Assembly (NCBI RefSeq): GCF_030503875.2
Contig: NZ_CP129968.2
Location: forward strand, 3,250,001 to 3,314,000
Reading direction: 5' to 3'
From: Marivirga arenosa
GTDB lineage: Bacteria > Bacteroidota > Bacteroidia > Cytophagales > Cyclobacteriaceae
Length of the DNA stretch: 64,000 bases
Below the pieces are notes generated by a model, which did no database searches, was not told where the DNA came from, and was given only the letters and a program-made list of their open reading frames with translations. Below are positions 7,616-16,333 of this stretch, piece by piece (position 1 is the first letter of the stretch; each line of letters opens with the position of its first letter). The position numbers and the translations under genes were made by a program.

Positions 7616-8767
7616 TTGAATATATCATTATCGAATACTCTAAAAGTAATTTTCATAAGTACTTTAATAAGCCTTACTAATTTTGCACACGGACAGAACT
7701 TCGTAAGCAAATACATTAATAGTATAATCAATGATACCAGTGACATTCAAAAACCCCAGTTCTTGATCTACCCTACCCTAGCTTATGCGCCTGAAACCAG
7801 TTGGGAATTTGGTTTAAGCTCACTGCTCGTTTATTATGCAAATCAAGATACCACGAATCGATTAAGTGAAATTAATGGATTTACTTTTTTCACCCTTGAA
7901 AATCAATATGGCTTATGGTTCGATCATGCCATTTATTCCGATGAAGACAAATGGTTTTTACTGGGTAGAATAAGATTCCAAAGCTTCCCTCTCTTTTATC
8001 ATGGAATTGGAAATGATACACCTGAAGAATATATTGCTCGAGTTGATGCCAATCAAATATTCATAAAAGAAAGAATATTACGAAAAATCAGAAAAGATGT
8101 GTTTTTAGGTTTTGAAACTGATTTTCAGCGCTTATCTTCTGTGAATTTCAATCCTGCTGAAGAAATCATCGAGCCACAAGAATTACCATTAGGAAGTAAT
8201 GGTTCAACTAACCTAGGTTTTGGAATAGGTTTAGTTCATGATAATCGACATAATGTATTGAATGTTAGAAAAGGCTTTTTTTCAGAGCTTGCCATGCTTC
8301 ACTATAATCAAGCCTGGGGTAGCACCTTTAATTTTACATCCATAATTTCTGATACTCGACTTTACAGATCGATAGGTAAACACAATGTATTTGCCTCACA
8401 ATTATTAGGACAATTCAATTCAGGAGACGTTCCTTTTAATCAATTAGCTCTAATGGGAGGTGAAAGTATTATGCGCGGCTATTACTATGGAAGATATCGG
8501 GACAGAAACCAAATAGCCGCACAAGTAGAATATCGGTTTTTACCAATTCCTTTTAACTTCACCGATAGAATTGGAGCCGCTGTTTTCGCAGGAGCTGGCA
8601 AAGTATTTCCAGATATGCGAAATTTTAACTTAGATAATGTAGTAGTATCAGGCGGTGCAGGCTTAAGATTTCTTTTATTCCCTAAAAAAGATATTTACAC
8701 TCGATTAGATATTGCATTTACTGCTGAGGGCACAGGATTCTATCTTTTTATAGGTGAAGCTTTTTAA
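7616..8767 (+). CDS. Omp85/BamA-like outer-membrane barrel protein without POTRA domains, TTG start
   Basis: 383 residues. A signal peptide (hydrophobic core after LKV, cleavage near AHGQ) is followed directly by barrel-like sequence; no POTRA repeats are seen. The Omp85 family loop-6 signature is present as GGESIMRGYYYGRYRDRN, and the C-terminal strands follow, ending LFIGEAF. This places it with short bacterial surface antigen (D15)-like barrels of Bacteroidota, whose roles range from lipid or protein insertion to unknown. A stop at 7601-7603 and the signal peptide leave TTG at 7616 as the best start. Monocistronic between the upstream terminator and the rplM promoter. Confidence 0.82.
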   Translation: MNISLSNTLKVIFISTLISLTNFAHGQNFVSKYINSIINDTSDIQKPQFLIYPTLAYAPETSWEFGLSSLLVYYANQDTTNRLSEINGFTFFTLENQYGLWFDHAIYSDEDKWFLLGRIRFQSFPLFYHGIGNDTPEEYIARVDANQIFIKERILRKIRKDVFLGFETDFQRLSSVNFNPAEEIIEPQELPLGSNGSTNLGFGIGLVHDNRHNVLNVRKGFFSELAMLHYNQAWGSTFNFTSIISDTRLYRSIGKHNVFASQLLGQFNSGDVPFNQLALMGGESIMRGYYYGRYRDRNQIAAQVEYRFLPIPFNFTDRIGAAVFAGAGKVFPDMRNFNLDNVVVSGGAGLRFLLFPKKDIYTRLDIAFTAEGTGFYLFIGEAF

Positions 8768-8902
8768 TTATAGTAATTTAATAAAATTAGTTTCAAATAA
8801 TTAATTCCAGAAAGGTTAAGACTTCATTTATATTTACTAATTTTGCAGCCACAAAAAATAGCACTTATTGACTGAAAACCAGCGCATTTTTTCCTTAGTA
8901 TG

Positions 8903-8933
8903 TTGTTTTTCAATTAATAAGCTTCTATCTTTG
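8903..8933 (+). promoter_or_regulatory. promoter of the rplM-rpsI-rpsB operon
   Basis: TTG at 8903-8905 and TATCTTTG at 8926-8933 are separated by 20 nt, a full match to the Bacteroidota promoter (TTG, 19-21 nt, TAnnTTTG). The predicted start of transcription is near 8938-8940. A second possible -7 element, TAATTTTG, is at 8838-8845. Confidence 0.7.
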
Positions 8934-8938
8934 TGTCC

Positions 8939-8988
8939 CTTTTAGCGGATAGTGCGCCCGATCATAAATGTTAACTATCTGTAAAAAG
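8939..8988 (+). promoter_or_regulatory. structured 5' leader hairpin of rplM mRNA (possible ribosomal-protein leader)
   Basis: The arms CGGATAGT (8946-8953) and ACTATCTG (8974-8981) pair over 8 bp with one G-U. The stem is extended below by CTTTTA (8939-8944) with TAAAAAG (8982-8988), with single-base bulges. The apical loop is about 20 nt. The hairpin begins at the predicted transcription start and is 41 nt ahead of the rplM start. Autogenous control by L13 or S9 is inference. Confidence 0.55.
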
Positions 8989-9029
8989 CTAATTAATAAG
9001 GAGTTAAGAACTAACAAAAAGAAAAAATA

Positions 9030-9473
9030 GTGGATACGCTTAGTTACAAAACCGTCTCAGCAAACAAAGCAACAGTTGAAAAAGACTGGGTTGTTGTGGA
9101 TGCTGCAGGAAAAGTATTAGGTAGATTTGCCAGCGATGTTGCGAAAATCCTTCGTGGTAAAAACAAGCCGAGTTACACACCTAATGTTGATTGTGGTGAT
9201 AACGTTATCGTTATCAACGCAGACAAAATATTGATGACAGGCAAAAAATGGGATGATAGAACGTATCAGACTTACACAGGATATCCTGGTGGTCAGCGTG
9301 AAATCACACCTCGCCAGCTAAAAGCTAAATCATCTACTTTATTAGTAGAGAGAGCGATTAGAGGTATGTTGCCAAAAAACAGATTGGGCAGAGACTTGTT
9401 CAGAAACCTTTATGTTTATGAAGGCGCTGAGCATGGTCATGAAGCACAAAAACCTAAAGTTAAAGAAATCTAA
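9030..9473 (+). CDS. rplM: 50S ribosomal protein L13, GTG start
   Basis: 147 residues matching L13 throughout: WVVVDAAGKVLGRFAS near the N-terminus, HxG-like region NVDCGDNVIVINADK, GYPGG, and the C-terminal GMLPKNRLGR and LYVYEGAEHGHEAQKP. L13 is an early-assembly protein of the large subunit. The start is GTG at 9030, preceded by an A-rich stretch rather than a Shine-Dalgarno sequence, typical for this phylum. It heads the operon with rpsI (11 nt gap) and rpsB, an order conserved in Bacteroidota. Confidence 0.97.
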   Translation: MDTLSYKTVSANKATVEKDWVVVDAAGKVLGRFASDVAKILRGKNKPSYTPNVDCGDNVIVINADKILMTGKKWDDRTYQTYTGYPGGQREITPRQLKAKSSTLLVERAIRGMLPKNRLGRDLFRNLYVYEGAEHGHEAQKPKVKEI

Positions 9474-9484
9474 AAAATCAATAG

Positions 9485-9871
9485 ATGGAAATTATAAACA
9501 CCATTGGAAGAAGAAAAACATCTGTTGCTAGATTGTACATGCAATCTGGTAAAGGTGCTATTACCATTAACTCTAAAGACGTTAAGGATTATTTTCCAAC
9601 TGAAATTCTTCAAGCTATCGTAAATCAACCATTTGCTACTACAAAAACTGAAGGTTCTTTCGACCTTAAAGTTAATGTTGATGGTGGTGGTGTTGCTGGT
9701 CAAGCTGAAGCTGTTCGTTTAGCTATAGCTAGAGCTTTATGCGAAATTGATCCTGAGCACAGACCTGCACTTAAAGCAGAAGGATTTCTTACTAGAGACC
9801 CTAGAATGGTTGAACGTAAGAAATACGGTAGAAGAAAAGCTAGAAGAGCATTCCAGTTCTCTAAACGTTAA
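9485..9871 (+). CDS. rpsI: 30S ribosomal protein S9
   Basis: 128 residues. The sequence starts TIGRRKTSVARLYM, contains the conserved GGGVAGQAEAVRLAIARAL segment and ends in the basic tail KKYGRRKARRAFQFSKR, whose final Arg contacts P-site tRNA. S9 is part of the small-subunit head. It follows rplM by 11 nt and precedes rpsB by 32 nt, so the three are co-transcribed. Confidence 0.97.
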   Translation: MEIINTIGRRKTSVARLYMQSGKGAITINSKDVKDYFPTEILQAIVNQPFATTKTEGSFDLKVNVDGGGVAGQAEAVRLAIARALCEIDPEHRPALKAEGFLTRDPRMVERKKYGRRKARRAFQFSKR

Positions 9872-9903
9872 TTTTTACTTACAAACAATAAATATAAACA
9901 CTT

Positions 9904-10698
9904 ATGGCTAAGCTTGAGTACAACGACTTACTTGAAGCTGGTGTCCATTTCGGACACTTAACAAGAAAGTGGGATCCAAAAATGGCTCCTTACATTTTCA
10001 TGGAGCGTAATGGCATCCATATTATTGACTTGAACAAAACTTTAGCTGCTTTAGATGAAGCATGCCACGCGATCAAAAATCATGTTCGTTCTGGTAAGAA
10101 AGTTTTATTTGTAGCTACTAAAAAGCAAGCGCAAGATATCGTTCAAGAAGAAGCGAAAAGATTAAACATGCCTTATGTTACTGATAGATGGCAAGGTGGT
10201 ATGTTAACTAACTTCGCAACTATCAGAAAGTCATTAAAGAAAATGGCTAATATCGATAAATTACAGAAAGACGAATCTTATCTTAATCTTGCAAAAAGAG
10301 AGAGATTAATGATTCAGCGTGAAAGAGAAAAGATGGAGCGTGTATTAGGTGGTATCGCTGATCTTAACAGATTACCATCAGCTCTTTTTGTAATCGATAT
10401 CAAAAGAGAACATATTGCAATCAAAGAGGCTCAGAAATTAAATATCCCAGTTTTCGCAATGGTTGATACGAATTCTGATCCTACGCAAGTTGATTATCCA
10501 ATTCCTGCTAATGATGATGCATGGAAATCAATTAGCTTAATCTTGAAATCTTTCGGTAAAGCTATTGAAGAAGGCTTAATGGAAAGAAAGCAAGAGAAAG
10601 ATGATGCTAAAATGAAGCAAGCTGAGGAAGAGAAAAAAGCAGTAGATGCTAAAGCTGAAACTAAAAAAGAAGACGCTTCTAAAAAATCAGCTGAATAA
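9904..10698 (+). CDS. rpsB: 30S ribosomal protein S2
   Basis: 264 residues. The S2 signatures GVHFGHLTRKWDPKMAPYIF at the start, FVATKKQAQDIV, YVTDRWQGGMLTNF and the later VDTNSDP and IPANDDA are all visible. The C-terminal ~40 residues are a Lys/Glu/Ala-rich tail, common in Bacteroidota S2. The protein binds late at the back of the small subunit. A stem-loop terminator follows within 40 nt, separating it from tsf. Confidence 0.97.
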   Translation: MAKLEYNDLLEAGVHFGHLTRKWDPKMAPYIFMERNGIHIIDLNKTLAALDEACHAIKNHVRSGKKVLFVATKKQAQDIVQEEAKRLNMPYVTDRWQGGMLTNFATIRKSLKKMANIDKLQKDESYLNLAKRERLMIQREREKMERVLGGIADLNRLPSALFVIDIKREHIAIKEAQKLNIPVFAMVDTNSDPTQVDYPIPANDDAWKSISLILKSFGKAIEEGLMERKQEKDDAKMKQAEEEKKAVDAKAETKKEDASKKSAE

Positions 10699-10736
10699 AT
10701 CATTATTCATGTAGAATATTGAATAACAATAAAATT

Positions 10737-10769
10737 GAACATCGGACAAGATTCGGTGTTCATTTTTTT
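10737..10769 (+). terminator. terminator or attenuator between rpsB and tsf
   Basis: 10-bp stem (GAACATCGGA with TTCGGTGTTC, two G-U pairs), 5-nt loop, then ATTTTTTT. In many bacteria rpsB and tsf are co-transcribed, so this site may adjust the tsf level or end the operon. Confidence 0.85.
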
Positions 10770-10821
10770 GTTTAAACCCATTCAAGAAATAAAGTATATA
10801 ACACACTAAAATCAAATAAGC

Positions 10822-11652
10822 ATGGCTATTACAGCACAAGAAGTAAAAAAGCTTAGAGAAATAACAGGTGCCGGCATGATGGATTGCAAAAAGGCATTAA
10901 CAGAAGCTGATGGTGATTTTGACAAAGCTATCGAGATCTTAAGAAAAAAAGGTCAAAAATTATCTGAAAAAAGAGCAGATAGAGAAACTACAGAAGGTAA
11001 TGTATTCATCAAAACTAATGATGATCAGTCACAGGCTTTCTTGATTTCTTTAACTTGTGAAACTGATTTCGTATCTAAGAATGAAGACTTCCAGAAATTT
11101 GGACAAGAAATCATTGAGAAAGTTGCTGCTGAAAAACCAGCTGATATGGAGGCTTTAAAAGCTATCCCTTACGAGGATATCACTATCGGTGAAAAAGTTA
11201 TTGAAATGGTTGGTAAAATCGGTGAGAAAATCGAAATCAGCCACTACGAGACTTTAGAAGGAGAAAAAGTAGTTTCTTACGTTCACGCTGGCGCTAAATT
11301 AGGTGTATTAGTATCATTGAAAAACACTGGTGATGTTGATGTAACTGATGCTGGTAGAGATGTTGCTATGCAAATCGCTGCTATGAACCCTGTAGCTGTT
11401 GATAAAGATGGCGTTGATTCTTCTGTAGTAGAAAAAGAAATCGAAATAGGTAAAGAAACTGCAAGAGCTGAAGGAAAACCTGAAGAGATGTTAGAAAAAA
11501 TTGCTACTGGTAAATTAAATAAGTTCTTTAAAGAGAATACTTTATTAAGCCAAGCATTCGTAAAAGATAACAAAACTTCAATTGCTCAATATTTAGATTC
11601 AGTGAACAAAGGAATGACTGTTACTGAATTCAAAAGAGTTGCAATTGGATAA
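10822..11652 (+). CDS. tsf: translation elongation factor Ts
   Basis: 276 residues. The N-terminal UBA-like domain reads LREITGAGMMDCKKAL, followed by the core with CETDFVSKN (the TDFV motif contacts EF-Tu) and the dimerisation/core repeats with HAGAKLGVLV and QIAAMNP. It catalyses GDP release from EF-Tu. It follows rpsB, the classic order, but an intrinsic terminator lies between them. No promoter consensus is obvious in the 123-nt gap. A strong terminator ends the unit. Confidence 0.97.
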   Translation: MAITAQEVKKLREITGAGMMDCKKALTEADGDFDKAIEILRKKGQKLSEKRADRETTEGNVFIKTNDDQSQAFLISLTCETDFVSKNEDFQKFGQEIIEKVAAEKPADMEALKAIPYEDITIGEKVIEMVGKIGEKIEISHYETLEGEKVVSYVHAGAKLGVLVSLKNTGDVDVTDAGRDVAMQIAAMNPVAVDKDGVDSSVVEKEIEIGKETARAEGKPEEMLEKIATGKLNKFFKENTLLSQAFVKDNKTSIAQYLDSVNKGMTVTEFKRVAIG

Positions 11653-11681
11653 TCATAAAATCTAATTTTTAGATCTTTGCA

Positions 11682-11714
11682 AAAGCCTTTGAAATAATTT
11701 CAAAGGCTTTTTTT
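11682..11714 (+). terminator. strong Rho-independent terminator after tsf
   Basis: Perfect 13-bp stem (AAAGCCTTTGAAA with TTTCAAAGGCTTT), 3-nt loop, then a T run to 11714. It stands between tsf and the convergent glycosyltransferase operon. Confidence 0.95.
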
Positions 11715-11722
11715 ATGTCCAA

Positions 11723-12352
11723 TTAATATCGAATTAAAAGTTTATTTCTCTCCTCTTTTGGAATAGTATTAAAATCCTCTTCATTATCAATATCGACTAA
11801 TTCATCGAGCAATTGATAACTTAGATTCAAATTTTTAAAATCTAAAACAGTATCCGGAGCTACAGTATCAGTACTCCATGTTTTATTTTGAAAGAAATCT
11901 ACATAAGGTTTATTCATCCCTAATAAATAATAGCCACCATCATTACTCGGCCCTAAAACAACATCTTTATGCTCAAGAGCTAAAAAAGCGGATTCTAGAG
12001 TTTCTTTATTCAGAGAATAGCAATCACTACCCATAATGCAAACTGATTCGTATCCGTTATTAAATGCATCTTCAAATGCAGATTGCATCTTTACTCCTAG
12101 ATCAGGATTTGAGTTTTGAATATGCTTGTAGAATGGTGGGTTATTGGGCCATAAATCATCTTTATCGATAAAGGAGGAATAATAAACAGCCTTATCAAAG
12201 GCTAATTCTTCTACTTCCTCTTTAGTTTTTTGAAGCATATTTTTATAAAAAACTAAAGCCTTTTCATCTCCTATTGTAGCTGCAAGTCGAGTTTTGCATT
12301 TCCCTAATTCAGGATTCTTAACAAATATGATTAATAGTCTTTTCTTATTCAT
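11723..12352 (-). CDS. TIGR04282/DUF2064-family nucleotidyl/glycosyltransferase-like protein
   Basis: 209 residues with a GT-A/nucleotidyltransferase fold. FVKNPELGKCKTRLAATIGDEKA at the N-terminus is the nucleotide-binding signature (split here: FVKNPELGK, KTRLAATIG). IMGSDCYSL and GPSNDGGYYLLGM supply the acidic metal-site residues. TIGR04282 is named for genes found next to arsenosugar-biosynthesis genes, but the activity is not proven, and the radical-SAM and methyltransferase partners are absent here. It is the last gene of a five-gene operon; its start overlaps the rhodanese gene by 8 nt, implying translational coupling. Confidence 0.78.
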   Translation of the reverse strand: MNKKRLLIIFVKNPELGKCKTRLAATIGDEKALVFYKNMLQKTKEEVEELAFDKAVYYSSFIDKDDLWPNNPPFYKHIQNSNPDLGVKMQSAFEDAFNNGYESVCIMGSDCYSLNKETLESAFLALEHKDVVLGPSNDGGYYLLGMNKPYVDFFQNKTWSTDTVAPDTVLDFKNLNLSYQLLDELVDIDNEEDFNTIPKEERNKLLIRY

Positions 12353-12854
12353 ATACTTTAATCCCTTTACCTTCTTCTAACCATTTTCCCCATCTTTTAT
12401 TATAGGTATGCACACTATCAGTCACTTCCCCTTCTTGATTCACTACATCAAAATTTTCATTCTTCCACTGGAAAATACCTCCATATAGGTTTTTAACATT
12501 TTGATAACCAGCCTCCTTTAACTTCTCTCCTATTTTCTCACTTCTGTAGCCAACTGAACAATAAACAATAATCTCCTTATCCTTATCAATTTCACTTACT
12601 TGTTCTATTTCAAATCGATCGTAATCAATAAATTTAGCATTAGGCAGATGGCTTACAGCATATTCCTTTGCTGAACGTGTATCAAGTAATACAGTATTTT
12701 CGTCATTGAGCTTTTCTGACACCTCTTTAGGTTGAACTAAGTTTACCGTATTGCTGTATATTGATTTTAATTTCTGATCATAAGTTTGTTGACCACAGGC
12801 TACTAATGATTGCAGAAACGAAAGTATCATCATATTAATTAGTATTTTATGCAT
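12345..12854 (-). CDS. rhodanese-domain lipoprotein
   Basis: 169 residues. The N-terminus is a lipoprotein signal with lipobox LVAC (Cys about residue 20), so it should be anchored in the envelope. One rhodanese domain follows, with LLDTRSAKEYAVSHLPNA near the start (split: LLDTRSAKEY, HLPNA) and the active-site loop YCSVGYRSE carrying the catalytic Cys. Rhodaneses transfer sulfane sulfur or act as sulfur carriers; the acceptor here is unknown. It overlaps the following gene by 8 nt and the membrane glycosyltransferase gene by 8 nt. A periplasmic rhodanese inside a glycosyltransferase operon is unusual. Confidence 0.85.
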   Translation of the reverse strand: MHKILINMMILSFLQSLVACGQQTYDQKLKSIYSNTVNLVQPKEVSEKLNDENTVLLDTRSAKEYAVSHLPNAKFIDYDRFEIEQVSEIDKDKEIIVYCSVGYRSEKIGEKLKEAGYQNVKNLYGGIFQWKNENFDVVNQEGEVTDSVHTYNKRWGKWLEEGKGIKVYE

Positions 12855-14148
12855 AAGAATTACTTTTCTTTATTCTCCTTTTATAGGATAACTCAAATAC
12901 GATGAAAATGATTAAAGAGATGTATTCAATTGATATCAAGGATAAATTCTGGATATAACCACTTTCGGTGTATCCCCAATACGTTACAAAAATTAGAAAT
13001 GACCATACGATCGGGAACCAATATTTTGATATAATACCTAAGACTAAAAGAGGTAAAATGTACCAGGGGTGCACGGTAGTAGCAAAAAGTAGATATATGA
13101 AATAAGTCCACATCATTCTCTCTGCAAGCTTCATATCTTTAATATTGATCAAATTAAATATTACCATCGCTGAAAAAGAAATAAGTCCTAAAATGGGGCC
13201 TGCAGTGCCAATTATATTATATCCCTTAGCTAGGAAACCAATTTCACGAACCAAGAAATATATACTTGCATTGAATTCAAAGTTTTTAAAATATAAAGTA
13301 GAGCTACTGAATATGGCTTTGAACACATCTGAAAATATAAAGGGTAGAAATATAATAGCTACTAGGAATAAGCTTAATACTATGTATTTGAGATAGTCTC
13401 TTAGAGATAAATATTTAAAGAAACTAGCTAAAAAGATTAGAGGAAATAATTTGAAGCTAATTGCTAAGCCAAGCGACAAGCTACTTATTGATTTTTTTTC
13501 CTGATTAAAATAATAAATGCATAATACTAAAAAGAAAATTACAAATACTTCAAAATGAAGATTACCTACCAATTCTAAAACCACAAGTGGATTAAATGCA
13601 TAAAATAATAAGGACTTGCCATTCAAATTTATTTGCTTAAATACCCTTAATAAAAAATAAAGGCTCCCAATCTCAGTAAAAATTATAAGTAATCTTAAAG
13701 CAATTATACTTGTGAATAGCTTATCAAATAATGTAATTACAATAAAAACGAGCTGGTTAATAGGAGGATAAATACTGAAGTATTCGGGCGAGTTAAGTTT
13801 TTCAAATAAAAATTTAGCTGATTCCGATCTTTTTAAAAATTCTGAGGGAAGAATACTGTAAGCATCATATCCATCCCACCATAATTTTCCATCCCATATA
13901 AAACGATACACATCATCAGATAAATTCGGGACTAGAATTACTAATAATAACCTGAATAAAATGGCATAAGAAATTATTTCTCGAACAGTAAATTTTTCCT
14001 TTTGTAAACAGAAATAAAGGTAAATACCAAACAGTAAAAAGTATTGAGAAATTAATAGTGTACTTTCAAATCGCTCTGTATAATAGCTGATACTAATAAG
14101 CAAAAAACTCATTATTAGTATTGCGATATACTTCCAATATTGGTTCAA
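12847..14148 (-). CDS. multi-pass membrane glycosyltransferase, GT-C type (GT87-like), TTG start
   Basis: 433 residues, nearly all hydrophobic, with about ten or more predicted membrane helices. The first periplasmic loop has SDDVYRFIWDGKLW, the acidic motif typical of GT-C enzymes that use polyprenyl-phosphate sugars, followed by SIYPPINQ and NPLVVLELVGNLHFE. HPWYILPLL occurs near the C-terminal end. It probably transfers a sugar from a lipid-linked donor on the outer face of the inner membrane (inference). The start is TTG one nucleotide after the stop of the upstream gene. The upstream DPM-like enzyme could supply the donor. Confidence 0.75.
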   Translation of the reverse strand: MNQYWKYIAILIMSFLLISISYYTERFESTLLISQYFLLFGIYLYFCLQKEKFTVREIISYAILFRLLLVILVPNLSDDVYRFIWDGKLWWDGYDAYSILPSEFLKRSESAKFLFEKLNSPEYFSIYPPINQLVFIVITLFDKLFTSIIALRLLIIFTEIGSLYFLLRVFKQINLNGKSLLFYAFNPLVVLELVGNLHFEVFVIFFLVLCIYYFNQEKKSISSLSLGLAISFKLFPLIFLASFFKYLSLRDYLKYIVLSLFLVAIIFLPFIFSDVFKAIFSSSTLYFKNFEFNASIYFLVREIGFLAKGYNIIGTAGPILGLISFSAMVIFNLINIKDMKLAERMMWTYFIYLLFATTVHPWYILPLLVLGIISKYWFPIVWSFLIFVTYWGYTESGYIQNLSLISIEYISLIIFIVFELSYKRRIKKSNSYA

Positions 14149-14149
14149 A

Positions 14150-15625
14150 CTATTTGAATTGAGGTCTTACTGAATGGTAAAAAACGGTTAGGAAGCCTAA
14201 CATCAACATTAGGTGAAAAATCACTAAACCGTAATCCTTTAAATTAAATCCAAGGTAAATAGCAAAGGCAAAATAAATTGCAAGGAAAGCTTCTAAAACA
14301 CTTAACCAGCTAAATTGTAATTTGATGTATTTATTATCTTTCCAACTTTTGTTTTTATCAGAAATATTAAATTTTGGTGTTCTGATAAATGCAGATTTAA
14401 AACCTAGCAAACCCTCAGCAACAGCTAGTGCATTGTGAAGCGATAAGCCCATTGAAACCGTTATAAACAAAGGGAAAGTTTTAAAGAAATAAGCCGCATG
14501 CTTTTTGGTTTTCATTAAATGCTTATTCGCCACCCAGTAAAATATTGCAATTGAAAAGAACCCTAATAAAAAAACGCTCCCAATTTGAAATAGTATTTTT
14601 AATTCAGGGTGAATACTCTTAATCCACAACATTGGGACACTTAAAATGGCAGTGATCAAAATAGCTATAAAAATTGAGCTATTGAATAAGTGAAAAAAAG
14701 CATGAAGCTTATTGGAGATCGAAAGATTCGATTTAAAAACTTTAGCAATATTTTTTCTGGCCGTTTCTGCCCCTCCTTTATTCCATCTAAACTGTTGTGA
14801 TTTTATGGCTGGCATTATAATGGGGAGCTCTGCCGGAGATTCTACATCCTCTTTATATAAAAACTTCCATCCTTTTAATTGAGAACGGTAGCTTAAATCC
14901 AAATCTTCGGTTAAAGTATCGGCTGACCATCCTCCCGCATCTTCAATGGTTTTTTTTCTCCAGACCCCGCCTGTTCCATTAAAATTAATAAAGGAACCTG
15001 CATTATTTCTCCCTACTTGTTCGATGGTAAAATGGGCATCAAGTCCAAACGCTTGTAATCTGGTCAAGATAGAATAATCTTTGTTTACATGACCCCAACG
15101 AGTTTGAACCACACCGATTTTTTCATCTTGAAAATGTGGGATGGTAGCTTTTAAAAAATAAGGCTTTGGTAAAAAGTCAGCGTCAAATATGGCAATAAAA
15201 TCAGCATCCGTTTGCTGCATTCCATACTGTAAAGCTCCCGCTTTAAAATCAACTCGGTCAGGTCTACGAATTAATTCTATATTCTTTCCATACGCTTTCC
15301 ACTCCTGAACTTTTTCCATAAGAATAGAAGTTGTTTCATCAGTAGAATCATCCAAAATTTGAATTGAAAGTTTATCATTTGGATAATCTAATTGACATAC
15401 AGAATCTACCAATCTGCTTACTACATACTTTTCATTATAAATGGGCAACTGAACACAAACTTTTGGATATTCAGATTCCATTTCAGGAGTTGCACTTTTT
15501 TTATACTTACGACTCCTTTTTTGCTTCAAATAATGATAGGTAAGATGCAATTGTCCTAAGCTGAAGAAAAATATAAACAGCAAGCTAATTGCATACAATA
15601 TGATGATAAGCCATTCCCAAGTCAT
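14150..15625 (-). CDS. processive family-2 glycosyltransferase, cellulose/mannan-synthase-like
   Basis: 491 residues: one N-terminal membrane helix, a GT-A domain and four C-terminal helices. The processive GT2 motifs appear in order: VQLPIYNE, QILDDSTDETT (first Asp), IFDADFLPKP (DxD), TEDLDLSYR (TED, catalytic base) and QQFRWNKGG (QxxRW). This pattern matches CesA/CslA-type enzymes that polymerise or transfer beta-linked hexoses on the cytoplasmic side. No BcsB, BcsC or PilZ partner lies nearby, so cellulose export in the classical sense is unlikely. It is separated from its neighbours by 1 and 2 nt. Confidence 0.88.
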   Translation of the reverse strand: MTWEWLIIILYAISLLFIFFFSLGQLHLTYHYLKQKRSRKYKKSATPEMESEYPKVCVQLPIYNEKYVVSRLVDSVCQLDYPNDKLSIQILDDSTDETTSILMEKVQEWKAYGKNIELIRRPDRVDFKAGALQYGMQQTDADFIAIFDADFLPKPYFLKATIPHFQDEKIGVVQTRWGHVNKDYSILTRLQAFGLDAHFTIEQVGRNNAGSFINFNGTGGVWRKKTIEDAGGWSADTLTEDLDLSYRSQLKGWKFLYKEDVESPAELPIIMPAIKSQQFRWNKGGAETARKNIAKVFKSNLSISNKLHAFFHLFNSSIFIAILITAILSVPMLWIKSIHPELKILFQIGSVFLLGFFSIAIFYWVANKHLMKTKKHAAYFFKTFPLFITVSMGLSLHNALAVAEGLLGFKSAFIRTPKFNISDKNKSWKDNKYIKLQFSWLSVLEAFLAIYFAFAIYLGFNLKDYGLVIFHLMLMLGFLTVFYHSVRPQFK

Positions 15626-15627
15626 GC

Positions 15628-16317
15628 TTATAAATATTTAAAAATCGTGTATAATATTTTATATCCTGCCATAAAAGTACCGTAAACTGTACCCGAAACT
15701 TTAGATTTACCAATTCGGTTCCTGTATTTCATAGGAACTTCTGTACATTTCAATCCTTTCTTTGCTGCTTTCACCTGCATTTCAACAGTCCAACCAAATG
15801 TTTTATCACTCATAGCTAAATCTTGAAGCTTTTCCCATTTAATTGCTCTGAAGGGACCTAAGTCGGTAAATTGATAACCGTAAAAAAGTCTAATCAAACG
15901 TGTTGCTAACCAATTACCAAATACTTGTGGAATGGTCATACTCCCTGATTCCCTATTGCCTAAAGCCCTTGAGCCAATAACCATATCCATATTATTTTCA
16001 ATGATAGGTGCCACAAGTTCATTTAATTGTTCAGGGTAATCCGAATAGTCCGCATCCAGAAAAACAATAATCTCTGGATTACTATCCTTGTTGCTGACAT
16101 AATCTAATCCTTTTAAACAAGCATTACCATACCCTTTAATAGGCTCATCTAAAACTATAGCCCCGGCTAATTCCGCTGCAGCTCTAGTCTTATCAGTAGA
16201 ATTATTATTAACCACAATAATCTCCTCAACAGAATCTTTTGGAATATCATTCACAACTTTTCCTACTGAATTTTCCTCGTTAAAGGCGGGTATAATAACA
16301 ACTATTTTTGAGTCCAT
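15628..16317 (-). CDS. family-2 glycosyltransferase, polyprenyl-phosphate sugar synthase-like (DPM1-like)
   Basis: 229 residues from the ATG at 16317. An upstream in-frame ATG at 16350 would add an 11-residue leader that overlaps the promoter element and is not family-like. Motifs: VVIIPAFNEENSVGKV, VVNNNSTDKT, FLDADYSDYPEQL (metal-binding DxD) and a C-terminal MKYRNRIGKSKVSG segment seen in DPM1/DPG-type enzymes. It has no long C-terminal membrane domain. It likely charges a polyprenyl phosphate with a sugar for the GT-C enzyme downstream (inference). First gene of the five-gene operon. Confidence 0.85.
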   Translation of the reverse strand: MDSKIVVIIPAFNEENSVGKVVNDIPKDSVEEIIVVNNNSTDKTRAAAELAGAIVLDEPIKGYGNACLKGLDYVSNKDSNPEIIVFLDADYSDYPEQLNELVAPIIENNMDMVIGSRALGNRESGSMTIPQVFGNWLATRLIRLFYGYQFTDLGPFRAIKWEKLQDLAMSDKTFGWTVEMQVKAAKKGLKCTEVPMKYRNRIGKSKVSGTVYGTFMAGYKILYTIFKYL

Positions 16318-16333
16318 TGGCTTAATTAGAGTG

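Noticed and set aside
9470..9703. Minus-strand ORF opposite rpsI
   Set aside because: Shadow of a highly conserved ribosomal-protein gene; no family resemblance.
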